Assembly (NCBI RefSeq): GCF_022512515.1
Contig: NZ_JAKWBK010000001.1
Span: 2,480,001 to 2,544,000, forward strand
Source of the DNA: Paraniabella hibiscisoli
Lineage (GTDB): Bacteria; Bacteroidota; Bacteroidia; Chitinophagales; Chitinophagaceae
Direction of reading: 5' to 3'
DNA: 64,000 bases
This document shows, in pieces, positions 20,975-29,664 of this stretch (position 1 is its first letter; every line of letters begins with the position of its first letter). The position numbers and the translations under genes were made by a program. The notes under the pieces were generated by a model that was not told the origin of the DNA, ran no database searches, and worked only from the letters and a program-made list of their open reading frames with translations.

Positions 20975-22521
20975 ATGCCCAGTAGAAGTACCGATGCGCT
21001 TTTTCAGTTGATCAAATCCCTCGAAAAGTCGGAAAAGAGAAATCTGAAGCTTTTTGTGAACAGGAATTCCGGTTCAGAAAGCCTGAAGAGTATCCTGCTA
21101 TTTGATGCATTGGATAAAATGGCTGAGTACGACGAGGCGCTGCTGCTCAAAAAAGTGCCGAGTGTAAGCAAACAGCAGCTGTCTAATACCAAAGCTTTAT
21201 TGTATCGCCAGATACTGAGTAGTTTAAGGGTGTTAAAGGATGATCGAAATGTAGATATGCAATTGCATGAAATGATGGATAATGCGCGCCTGCTTTACAA
21301 TAAAGGCTTGTACCATCAGACATTGAAAATATTGGAGCGGCTGAAAGAATTTGCGCGGACTTATCACCAGTATACCTATCTACAACAAGGTCTTTTTTTG
21401 AGAAGAAGATAGAGGCGCTTTATATCACCCGCGGGCTTACCAGCCGTGCAGACGAGTTGACAGCAGAGGCAAATGAAGTGGCCCGAACCATTAATAATAT
21501 CAATGATTTGTCTAACCTTAACCTGAAATTATACGGCTGGTATATTCAGAACGGGCATGCGCGGAATCAAAATGACATGAAAACCGTGCAGGCGTTGATG
21601 GAACACGACCTGGTGAAAAATACAGGTGACAGTTTTTATGAGAAAGTGTACCTGTACCAGTGTTATGTGTGGTATGCCTACATTAAGCTGGACTTTTTAA
21701 TATATTACCGGTACTGCCAGAAGTGGGTGGATGTTTTTGAGCAATATCCCAAAATGATAGAGACAGAAACGGCAATGTATGTAAAGGGCATGCACAATCT
21801 GATGTCCGCACATTTTAACTTACTCAATCATGAGAAACTGGCTTCCAGTATCAGGAAGTTTAAGCATTTTGCCCAGACCGAGTTGGTACAGGATAATGAT
21901 AATAATCGGATTGTTACCTATGTATATCTTTATACAGCTGTCATCAATCTTCATTTCCTGGAAGGCGCCTTTCATAAAGGCATTAAAATGGTTCCCTTTT
22001 TGGAAGAAATGCTGGTAAAGTATGGGCGCTATCTGGACCGGCACAGGGTTATGGTGTTCTATTATAAGATTGCATGTCTTTACTTTGGAAGCGGTGATAA
22101 TAGCAAGGCTATTGATTACCTGAACCGTATTATCAATCAGAAAGACGACTTGCGTACCGATCTGCAATGCTACTCCCGCTTATTGCATTTAATAGCGCAT
22201 TATGAGCTGGGAAATTATAATTTGCTGGAGTACCTTATCAAATCGGTTTACCGCTATATGGCTAAGATGGAGAACCTTAGTAAGGTTGAAGAAGAGATGT
22301 TTAGCTTTTTGCGAAGGGCCTTTAAGTTTAATGAAAAAACGATTAAGCCAGAGTTTGAAAAGCTATTAAATAAGCTTAAAAAATACCAGCATAATAGGCT
22401 GGAAGCAAGAGCTTTTGCTTACCTGGATGTGATCAGCTGGCTGGAAAGTAAGATCTCCGGCATACATGTGGAGGATGTAATCCGCAAAAAATATTTAAGA
22501 GAACGAATGCAAAAAGTATAA
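20975..22521 (+). CDS. conserved hypothetical protein, helical repeat type (frameshifted)
   Basis: About 515 residues after restoring a base near 21395 (QQGLFFEKKIEAL...). Start is ATG 20975 (MPSRSTDALFQLIKSLEKSE). The protein is cytoplasmic by its lack of a signal or membrane segment and almost entirely helical, with repeated pairs of helices (LYNKGLYHQTLKILERLKEF, YLNRIINQKDDLRTDLQCYS, HYELGNYNLLEYLIKSVYRY) resembling TPR-type arrays. I recognise no catalytic motif. It is divergent from leuA and followed by trpB after 142 bases. Function unknown. Confidence 0.78.
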
Positions 22522-22663
22522 ATTGGATTATATTTGTTGCTCATGAAATGTTCTGTTTCAAATACATCTTTTCGATGGTGGCGATAAGGCCACTCATTCT
22601 CTATGCCATTACCAGGCAGTTTGTTTTCTTATCTTTACATCCCTTATTAAATAAATTGAATTA

Positions 22664-23856
22664 ATGCAGGCAACTTATAAAGAGCCCGATGAGTTGGGTT
22701 ATTACGGTGAATTTGGTGGTGCTTATATCCCAGAAATGCTATACCCAAACGTAGAAGAATTACGTTCTAAATACTTAGACATTATTAATAGCGAGTCTTT
22801 TCAGAAAGAATACCAGTTCTTGTTAAAGGATTATGCGGGTCGCGAAACGCCTTTATACTATGCATCTCGCTTATCGGATAAATACCATACTAATATTTAC
22901 CTGAAACGTGAAGATCTGTGCCATACCGGCGCGCACAAGGTAAATAATACGATCGGGCAAATACTGGTAGCAGAACGCTTGGGCAAAAAAGGATTATAGC
23001 CGAAACCGGGGCTGGTCAGCACGGAGTAGCCACGGCTACTGTTTGTGCGTTAAAAGGTTTGCAATGCATCGTATATATGGGCGAGAAGGATATTGAGCGC
23101 CAGGCGCCGAATGTGGCAAGGATGAAGATGTTAGGAGCTACGGTAGTACCGGCAACCAGCGGCAGCAAAACATTGAAGGACGCTACAAATGAAGCTATCC
23201 GCGACTGGATCAATCACCCGCAGGATACTTTCTACATTATCGGTAGCGTGGTAGGACCACATCCTTATCCTGATATGGTGGCTCGTTTTCAAAGTGTGAT
23301 CAGTAAAGAAATCCGATCGCAGTTACAGGAGAAAATAGGTACAGAACTGCCTAAAGCTGTAATAGCATGTGTAGGAGGAGGGAGCAATGCCGCCGGTACA
23401 TTCTATCATTTCCTTGATGAACCTTCGGTAGAGATTATTGCAGTAGAAGCAGCGGGTTGCGGCGTACACTCTGGTATGAGTGCGGCTACAACACAATTGG
23501 GTAAGCCGGGTATATTACATGGCAGCAAAAGTTATGTAATGCAAACTGCAGACGGGCAGGTAGTAGAACCGCATAGTATTTCAGCGGGGTTGGATTATCC
23601 GGGAATTGGTCCCATGCATGCTAATTTATTTGCTACGGGGCGTGGACAGTTTTTATCGGCTACCGACAAAGAAGCTTTGGAAGCCTCTTTTGAGCTGGCT
23701 AAGCTGGAGGGTATTATTCCTGCGTTGGAGAGCGCTCATGCCCTTGCTGCTTTAAAACAATTAAAGTTTGTGAAGGATGACAACGTTGTTATCTGTTTGA
23801 GCGGCAGAGGCGACAAAGACATGGAAACCTATATGAATGAGTTAAATAAAAAGTAA
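22664..23856 (+). CDS. trpB: tryptophan synthase beta chain (frameshifted)
   Basis: PLP enzyme joining indole and serine. About 398 residues when corrected. The PLP lysine is in [13 protein letters not shown], followed by [15 protein letters not shown], the phosphate site [13 protein letters not shown] and the C-terminal [11 protein letters not shown]. One A is missing in the run at about 22985-22990 ([14 protein letters not shown]). Standard TrpB1 type with the usual COMM domain. Thirty bases before trpA. Confidence 0.96.
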
Positions 23857-23886
23857 GCTGTTTACCTATAAAATAAGCATTAAAAG

Positions 23887-24654
23887 ATGAGCAGATTGAG
23901 TGAAGCGTTTAAATCGGGAAAGAAGATTTTAAATATATATTGTACCGCAGGTTATCCTAAACTGGATAGTACTTTGACAGTAATGAAGTCGTTGCAGGAT
24001 AGTGGAGCAGATATTATAGAATTGGGTATGCCTTACAGCGATCCACTGGCGGACGGCGAAACGATTCAGAAGAGTAGTGCGATAGCATTGGATAATGGAA
24101 TGACTATGCACACTTTATTTGAGCAGCTGGCCGATATGCGCGGGCAAATCACTATTCCCGTAGTATTAATGGGCTATATGAATCCTGTTTTGCAATACGG
24201 ATTTGAGCAGTTTTGTGCTGATGCCGCTAAAGTAGGTGTTGATGGGTTGATATTGCCCGATTTGCCCCAACATGAATTCGAAAAAACTTACAGGGCCATC
24301 ATCGAAAAACATCGTCTCAATTTTATTTTCCTCGTTACTCCTGAAACCTCAGAGGAGCGCATTAAAAAACTGGACGAATTGAGCAGCGGTTTTCTATATG
24401 CTGTTTCTTCGTCTTCTACAACTGGTGGTGAAAAGGATTTTAACGAAGTGGAACGCTACTTACAAAGACTACAAAGTTATGGATTGAAAAATTCCATATT
24501 AGTAGGATTTGGTATTAAGGACAAGAAAACTTTTAACGACGCATGTAAATATGCGCAGGGAGCCATTATTGGATCTGCATACATTAAGATCATACAACAT
24601 GCTCAATCGCCCGAGGCTATTACGCGCAGTTTTGTACAAAGTATTCTTAATTAA
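23887..24654 (+). CDS. trpA: tryptophan synthase alpha chain
   Basis: Intact, 255 residues. Cleaves indole-3-glycerol phosphate to indole, channelled to TrpB. The catalytic acids are in IIELGMPYSDPLADGETIQ (Glu and Asp), with VLMGYMNPVLQYG, DGLILPDLP and the phosphate-binding GFGIKDKKT and GAIIGSAYIK. Follows trpB on the same strand; the rest of the trp pathway is not in the window. Confidence 0.96.
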   Translation: MSRLSEAFKSGKKILNIYCTAGYPKLDSTLTVMKSLQDSGADIIELGMPYSDPLADGETIQKSSAIALDNGMTMHTLFEQLADMRGQITIPVVLMGYMNPVLQYGFEQFCADAAKVGVDGLILPDLPQHEFEKTYRAIIEKHRLNFIFLVTPETSEERIKKLDELSSGFLYAVSSSSTTGGEKDFNEVERYLQRLQSYGLKNSILVGFGIKDKKTFNDACKYAQGAIIGSAYIKIIQHAQSPEAITRSFVQSILN

Positions 24655-24773
24655 CAAATGGATGCACAGATACGGGTTATTTTTGCAACCTGCAACAAAT
24701 TTTGATCATCTGTGTTAAGCTTTGAGCATTTGGTAAAAGTGTAGATGCTTATTTTAATCCGTAAAATTTTTAA

Positions 24774-25848
24774 ATGAAGTTTGTTATATCCATTTTAGTG
24801 TTCTTATTGCCTGCTTTGGCAATGGCGCAGAAACTCACCCTTAGCGGTACGATTGCAGGTTTAGCAGATAGTAGTACCGTAGTGCTAACTGACCTGGAAA
24901 ATCCTGGAGCACCTTTAGCCGAAACTAAATCTACGGCGGGTAAGTTTACGCTTTCAACGCAACTGGAAGCTCCGTCTTTACTAGGGTTGGGAGTTGGCGA
25001 TAGCATTAAAACTGCGGTTTTCCTTGGCAACGAAACAGTAACGGTTACCGGCACTGTAGCACAAAAAGTAGATGAATGGAAGTTTGTAGGTTCAGCGGTG
25101 CAAAACAGTTTTACGGAGTTTCAAAACACTTTCGTGCCAAAATTCGGTAAGTTAAGCGCATTGATTCAGCAGTTGCAATCGGGCGATGGCAGCGATGCCG
25201 TAAGAACAGGTCTTGATAGTGTCACCAACGATATTCAAACGTCTTTAGATGGTTTTATAGCGAGAAACCCTGCATCTCCTGTAAGCACTTTGGCAATTTT
25301 GTCAACGATCAACTTAACTGAAGATGTAGCCGTACTGGAGCGAAGATTAAACAGTTTAAAGCCAGCTGCATTGAGTAATGTTTTTGGCGGGCAATTAAAG
25401 CAGGCTGTTGTTAACGCTAAGTTTAACTCAGTAGGAAGTATTGCTTTAGACTTCTCGCAGGCAGATACAACGGGCAGGCAGGTAACACTTTCCCAGTTCA
25501 AAGGCAAATATGTATTGGTCGATTTCTGGGCCAGTTGGTGTGGTCCCTGCCGTAAAGAGAATCATTTTCTGGTTAAGACTTTTAATAAGTACAAAGACAA
25601 GAACTTTACTGTGTTGGGTGTGTCGTTAGATGAAGAAAAAGAAGATTGGTTGAAAGCCATAGCGAAGGATGAACTAAAATGGACACAGGTAAGCGACTTG
25701 AAAGGCTGGGAAAACGAAGTGGGCTCAAAAATATAAGATTACTTCTATTCCGCGCAATTTATTGGTTGGACCTGATGGAAAGATTATTGCAAAAGATTTG
25801 CGTGGTGATGACCTGGATGCTAAACTGGAAGAGATTCTAGGCAAGTAA
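24774..25848 (+). CDS. TlpA-like thiol-disulfide oxidoreductase (frameshifted)
   Basis: Exported protein of about 358 residues. Signal peptide MKFVISILVFLLPALAMAQ; then a DUF4369-like N-terminal beta domain (LSGTIAGLADSSTVVLTDLE) and a helical linker. The C-terminal thioredoxin domain (from about residue 225: VTLSQFKGKYVLVDFWASW) has the active site WCGPCRKE. It probably reduces or shuffles disulfides in the periplasm, as in TlpA/ResA relatives. An extra A near 25726-25730 makes a premature stop; removing it gives VGSKYKITSIPRNLLVGPDG with the cis-Pro loop SIP. Confidence 0.86.
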
Positions 25849-25871
25849 TTCCTGGAAATGATATTAATTAA

Positions 25872-25900
25872 AATAGCCGGCGGTTTAATCCCCGGCTATT
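25872..25900. terminator. bidirectional terminator between tlpA-like gene and rhlE
   Basis: AATAGCCGG (25872-25880) and CCGGCTATT (25892-25900) form a perfect 9-bp stem; a T run follows on the plus strand and an A-rich stretch precedes it, so it can serve both convergent genes. Confidence 0.85.
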
Positions 25901-25906
25901 TTTTAT

Positions 25907-27217
25907 TTAGGCCCGGTCTCTGTTACCGTACCATTTTTTCTTGTGTTTATTTTCTGCAGCAGCCTGCGGTCTTTGTGGTTTGCCGGGCTGGTGGCTATTG
26001 TTCATTCCTTTAAAACCATTCTTATTGTCTATGTTGCGTTTTTGACGCGGAGGTCTTTCTGCTTTTTTAGGAATTTCAAAAACTTCCATTGGATAGGGGT
26101 GATCTGCTATAACCGGAATTTGCTGCCTGGTTAATTTTTCAATATCTTTTAAGAAAGCTTTTTCTTCAAAATCGCTAAAGGAAATAGCCTGTCCGTCTTT
26201 ACCAGCTCTGCCGGTACGGGTAATACGGTGTACGTAGGTTTCCGATACATTGGGCAGATCGTAGTTAATAACCAGCTCCATACCCTCTACATCGATACCT
26301 CGTGCTGCAATGTCGGTTGCTACCAGCACCCTAATCTCTTTGTTCTTGAAATTTCCTAATGCACGCTGACGGTTATTCTGGCTTTTATTACCGTGAATAG
26401 CGTCCGATTTAATGCCGTATTTGCTTACATGGCGAACAATTTTGTCGCAACCATGCTTGGTACGGCTAAACACCAGCACTGTTTCGGCAACAGAACTGTT
26501 GAGCACATCTACCAGCAATGCATTTTTATTGCCTCTGTCAACAAAATATACCGATTGGCTAATCTTTTCAACGGTAGAGGAAACGGGTGTTACTTCTACT
26601 TTCACCGGGTTTCTTAAAATGGCATTAGCCAGGGTTAAGATCTCGGGAGCCATTGTAGCTGAAAAGAATAGGTTTTGTCTTTTCGACGGGAGTAATTTGA
26701 GGATCCTGTTCACGTCATGAACAAATCCCATGTCGAGCATCCGGTCTGCTTCATCCAAAACAAAGAAATCTATATGGTCGAGTTTTATAAATCCCTGGCT
26801 GATCAGGTCCAGTAAACGACCCGGGGTAGCCACCAAAATATCAATTCCCGAAGCAAGGACATTCGTCTGTTTGTTTTGGTTAACGCCGCCGAAAATTACT
26901 GCGTTTCTCAGCGGTAAGTGCCGGCCGTAAGCATCCAGGCTATCACCGATCTGGATCGCTAATTCACGCGTAGGAGTCAGGATCAGCGATTTGATATGCC
27001 TTCTGCCTTTTTGTGGGACCTGCTGGGAAAGAATCTGGAGCATTGGGATGGAAAAAGCTGCTGTTTTTCCGGTTCCGGTTTGTGCGCAGCCCAATACATC
27101 CCTGCCTTCCAGTAATAAAGGAATAGCCTGCGTTTGAATGGGGGTAGCGGTTGTATAACCTTCTTCTTCAATTGCCTGTAAAATAGGGGCAATTATATTA
27201 AGTTCTTTAAAATTCAT
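25907..27217 (-). CDS. rhlE: DEAD-box RNA helicase, RhlE type
   Basis: Intact, 436 residues. Q motif TATPIQTQAIP, motif I AQTGTGKTAAF, Ia PTRELAIQ, Ib TPGRLLD, motif II DEAD, motif III SAT, motif IV VFSRTKH, V TDIAARGIDV, VI HRITRTGRAG. The tail after about residue 375 is basic and Lys/Arg/Pro/Asn rich, as is usual for RhlE-type helicases, which act on structured RNA in ribosome assembly and RNA turnover. Convergent with the TlpA-like gene. Confidence 0.92.
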   Translation of the reverse strand: MNFKELNIIAPILQAIEEEGYTTATPIQTQAIPLLLEGRDVLGCAQTGTGKTAAFSIPMLQILSQQVPQKGRRHIKSLILTPTRELAIQIGDSLDAYGRHLPLRNAVIFGGVNQNKQTNVLASGIDILVATPGRLLDLISQGFIKLDHIDFFVLDEADRMLDMGFVHDVNRILKLLPSKRQNLFFSATMAPEILTLANAILRNPVKVEVTPVSSTVEKISQSVYFVDRGNKNALLVDVLNSSVAETVLVFSRTKHGCDKIVRHVSKYGIKSDAIHGNKSQNNRQRALGNFKNKEIRVLVATDIAARGIDVEGMELVINYDLPNVSETYVHRITRTGRAGKDGQAISFSDFEEKAFLKDIEKLTRQQIPVIADHPYPMEVFEIPKKAERPPRQKRNIDNKNGFKGMNNSHQPGKPQRPQAAAENKHKKKWYGNRDRA

Positions 27218-27369
27218 CTTGTTTGTTTACCTGACCAGCCTGTAAATTATTGGGTGGGATAGGATTATTATAGTTGGATTGTGGATCGAAATCCCGCAAA
27301 GATACGATCTTCTGCGTTTATATCAGAGATAAGGCTGTAACGGAATGGTGTTGAACCATTAACGATTGA

Positions 27370-27405
27370 TTTTTCAGGCCACGGTTTAAACCGTGGCCTG
27401 GAAAA
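27370..27405. repeat. REP-like palindrome, copy 1 (downstream of the transposase)
   Basis: A perfect palindrome occupies 27375-27400: arm CAGGCCACGG, centre TTTAAA, arm CCGTGGCCTG. Pairing extends outward to 27370-27405 with one G-T. It lies 18 bases beyond the stop of the IS200-like transposase; a diverged second copy is at 28309-28344. Such palindromes flanking a Y1 transposase gene are typical of REP/RAYT pairs. Confidence 0.8.
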
Positions 27406-27422
27406 ATGGCGAAAATCATGAT

Positions 27423-27866
27423 CTATTCATTTTCCTCAGTTTCAAACCCATATAATTTCAGAAGCTGAAGATACTCGTTATCGAAGGACTGCTTTTGATG
27501 GTGATTTTTTTGATTTTGTATATATTGAAATACGCTATTCAAGGCAGACTCTGCAACCGAATATGCAGCATAGCCGGTTTGCCAGGCAAATTTCTCATTT
27601 ATGAAATCGTTTTGGTTGATAAAATGCGAGCTACTGCCTTTGATTTGTTTTATGACTTCTGCAATAGATTTTTCGCGATTGAGTAAGAACAAACAATGAA
27701 CATGGTCGGGCATGCCATTAATGATTTTTATAAAAGCAACCTAATTCCCTAAATGATCGCTCATATACTCATGCAGGAGCGTTTCTATTTTAGGTTTGAT
27801 GATTGGAGAACGTTCTTTCGTGCTCCAAATAGTATGTACCCGGATTTTGGAAAAAGAATGTGACAT
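27423..27866 (-). mobile_element. IS200-like Y1 transposase, REP-associated (RAYT) type, disrupted
   Basis: Read from ATG at 27866: MSHSFSKIRVHTIWSTKER, typical start of the Y1_Tnp family, then GMPDHVHCLFLLN with the HxH metal motif (HVH), and AEVIKQIKGSSSHFINQ, KFAWQTGYAAYSV and the helix VFQYIQNQKNHHQKQ where the catalytic tyrosine of HUH transposases lies (QYIQNQ). About 147 residues. In one frame a TAG interrupts HLGN*VAFIKI; relatives read H-F-R-E-L-G-C-F-I-K-I, so one T is missing and one T is extra some 20 bases apart. That may be two sequencing errors or true decay. Flanked by two palindromes, it may have spread or processed them. Confidence 0.82.
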
Positions 27867-27933
27867 GATTCATAAGTTTTAGCGCGTTTTAAAATTAAGC
27901 AATAATAATTGGAAATTGTTTGAAAGGTTATCT

Positions 27934-28299
27934 GGGGGTGTATTTCAAATTTTCGCTAAAGTCATGCCGTCCGAAGTGGAGCGCCTCGGAAATAGTAGAG
28001 ATTTCCTCGGGCCGATGCATGAATCATTAATATATCGCTGCGATGCAGCTCTCCCCTTTGTGATTATTGTTTTATTAGTATATCGCAGCTATGCTGCTTT
28101 TATTGTTTTGATCATTGCCGCATAGCGGCATCGTATTAATAGCTGCCATAATAATTCGTCAGTTATCTGAGCTGCGTAGCAGTGATATATTCTGTTTCAA
28201 ACAAAGAGAAATTGATTCGATCGCCCTGAAGATTTCCCGACAGGCTCAAGGGGATCTGCAAAAGGAACTATAGCATAAGCGAAAATTTGAAATGCACCC
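27934..28299. mobile_element. MITE-like non-autonomous element, 366 bp, with terminal inverted repeats and 6-bp direct repeats
   Basis: The ends are inverted copies: left GGTGTATTTCAAATTTTCGC (from 27937, continuing to T at 27957), right the complement from 28278 to 28299 with one mismatch. Weaker inverted similarity continues inward (27979-28000 with 28225-28246). The hexamer TTATCT stands directly outside both ends (27928-27933 and 28300-28305), as expected of a target-site duplication. No transposase frame lies inside. The interior carries the mini-hairpin set listed separately. The ends do not resemble the REP-like palindrome, so another transposase probably moves it. Confidence 0.7.
28031..28187. 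repeat. set of four mini-hairpins with three-base loops
   Basis: Four perfect small hairpins: GCTGC-GAT-GCAGC (28037-28049), GCAGC-TAT-GCTGC (28085-28097), TGCCGC-ATA-GCGGCA (28116-28130) and CTGC-GTA-GCAG (28172-28182). Arms differ between units but always stay complementary. Units 1 and 2 are preceded by ATATCGC; unit 4 read in reverse begins ATATATCACTGC. This is a repeat family kept for structure rather than sequence. Confidence 0.72.
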
Positions 28300-28308
28300 T
28301 TATCTGGT

Positions 28309-28344
28309 TATCTCAGGCCATGGTTTAAACCGTAGCCTGAGATA
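28309..28344. repeat. REP-like palindrome, copy 2
   Basis: Stem TATCTCAGGC ... GCCTGAGATA around the same GGTTTAAACC core as copy 1, with one A-C mismatch and one G-T. It ends 6 bases before the stop of the M20 peptidase gene, where it may also serve as the 3' hairpin of the peptidase transcript. Confidence 0.75.
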
Positions 28345-28350
28345 GCGCCA

Positions 28351-29637
28351 TTATAATTTCACGTATTCAAAAACAATATTGCAGAATATTTTTACGCCGT
28401 TTTGCAGCAGGGCATCAGAAACAATAAAGTCAGGGGTATGATGGGGTGGGGCTTTGGCTGTGTCATTACCCTTAGGCATGCCTCCATAGTACAGAAATAC
28501 GGCCGGGGCTTTTGTTCCGTAATAAGAAAAATCTTCGGCGCCGGTTACCCATTTGGTTTCCTGTACATTTTCTTTGCCGACTGCTTTTTCTAAAACAGGA
28601 ACGATCTTCCGGGTTAAGTCGATATGGTTGTAGGTTACCGGCGTGTTTTTGTTGATGCTTACTTCTACCGTAGCATTATTGGCCGCCGCCACATTTTCAG
28701 CAATATGTTTTAGTCGCCTGTGAATATCCTCCTGCATTGCCGTATCAAATGTCCGGATGGTACCAGCCATTTCCAATTCTTCAGGAATGATATTATTGCG
28801 CACCCCCGAATTGATCTTACCTACTGTTAGCACCACCGGGGCTTTAGTAAGGTCCTGTTGCCTGCTTACAATTTGCTGAAGGCTGTTAATGATCTGTGCT
28901 CCTGTAGCAATAGGGTCTACGCTTGACCAGGGCTGCGCTCCATGACTTTGTTTACCTTTTACTTTTATCGTAAACCAGTCGCTGGCTGCCATAAAGGGGC
29001 CAGGCTTATAAAATACTTTTCCTTCTTCTATCCAGCTTTCGATATGCAGCCCAAATACAGCATCTACTTTTGGATGGTCCATTACGCCCTCTTTAACCAT
29101 TAGCTCCGCGCCGCCTTCTTCACCGGGAGGGGCTCCTTCTTCAGCAGGTTGAAAGATAAACTTGACAGTGCCCGGTATATCTTTTTTCATCGAGGCCAGT
29201 ACTTCGGCAGTGCCCATTAAAATAGCCACATGGGTGTCATGGCCACAGGCATGCATAACGGGTACTTCTTTGCCGAGGTATTCGCCTTTGGTTGTAGACT
29301 TATAAGGCAGGTTATTTCTTTCCAATACGGGCAGCGCATCCATATCTGCTCTAAGCGCAATAACAGGTCCGGGTTTACCTCCTTTCAGTATGGCTACTAC
29401 ACCTGTTTTAGCCAATGTATCTGCTTCTATACCTAGTTTCTTTAAATGAGCGAGTATATATTGTTGTGTTTTGAACTCCCGGTTGCTTAGCTCGGGATTC
29501 TGGTGTATATGTCTTCGCCATTCTACAAGTTTTGGTTGTACGGCCTCAGCTTTGGTAGTTATTGTCTGGGTATAGTTTTGCGCCGATAGCGCAGTTGCAA
29601 AAAATGAAAGGGCAACAGAAAATATAATTTTTCTCAT
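28351..29637 (-). CDS. secreted M20 family amidohydrolase / carboxypeptidase
   Basis: Intact, 428 residues. Signal peptide MRKIIFSVALSFFATALSAQ. M20D (hippurate hydrolase/aminoacylase) pattern: WRRHIHQNPELSNREFKTQ, LRADMDALPV, metal ligands HACGHDTHVAI, FQPAEEGAPPGEEGG with the catalytic Glu pair, and the late ligand region PPHHTPDF. Such enzymes cut N-acyl amino acids or dipeptides with two metal ions. It follows the S9 peptidase gene by 27 bases on the same strand; together they could process peptides in the periplasm. Confidence 0.92.
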   Translation of the reverse strand: MRKIIFSVALSFFATALSAQNYTQTITTKAEAVQPKLVEWRRHIHQNPELSNREFKTQQYILAHLKKLGIEADTLAKTGVVAILKGGKPGPVIALRADMDALPVLERNNLPYKSTTKGEYLGKEVPVMHACGHDTHVAILMGTAEVLASMKKDIPGTVKFIFQPAEEGAPPGEEGGAELMVKEGVMDHPKVDAVFGLHIESWIEEGKVFYKPGPFMAASDWFTIKVKGKQSHGAQPWSSVDPIATGAQIINSLQQIVSRQQDLTKAPVVLTVGKINSGVRNNIIPEELEMAGTIRTFDTAMQEDIHRRLKHIAENVAAANNATVEVSINKNTPVTYNHIDLTRKIVPVLEKAVGKENVQETKWVTGAEDFSYYGTKAPAVFLYYGGMPKGNDTAKAPPHHTPDFIVSDALLQNGVKIFCNIVFEYVKL

Positions 29638-29664
29638 TGCCCTAAGTTAATTTAAAATGGTGAT

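Noticed and set aside
27916..28125. Plus-strand frame of about 69 residues
   Set aside because: Lies inside the MITE-like element, crosses its hairpins and left terminal repeat, and has no protein-like features.
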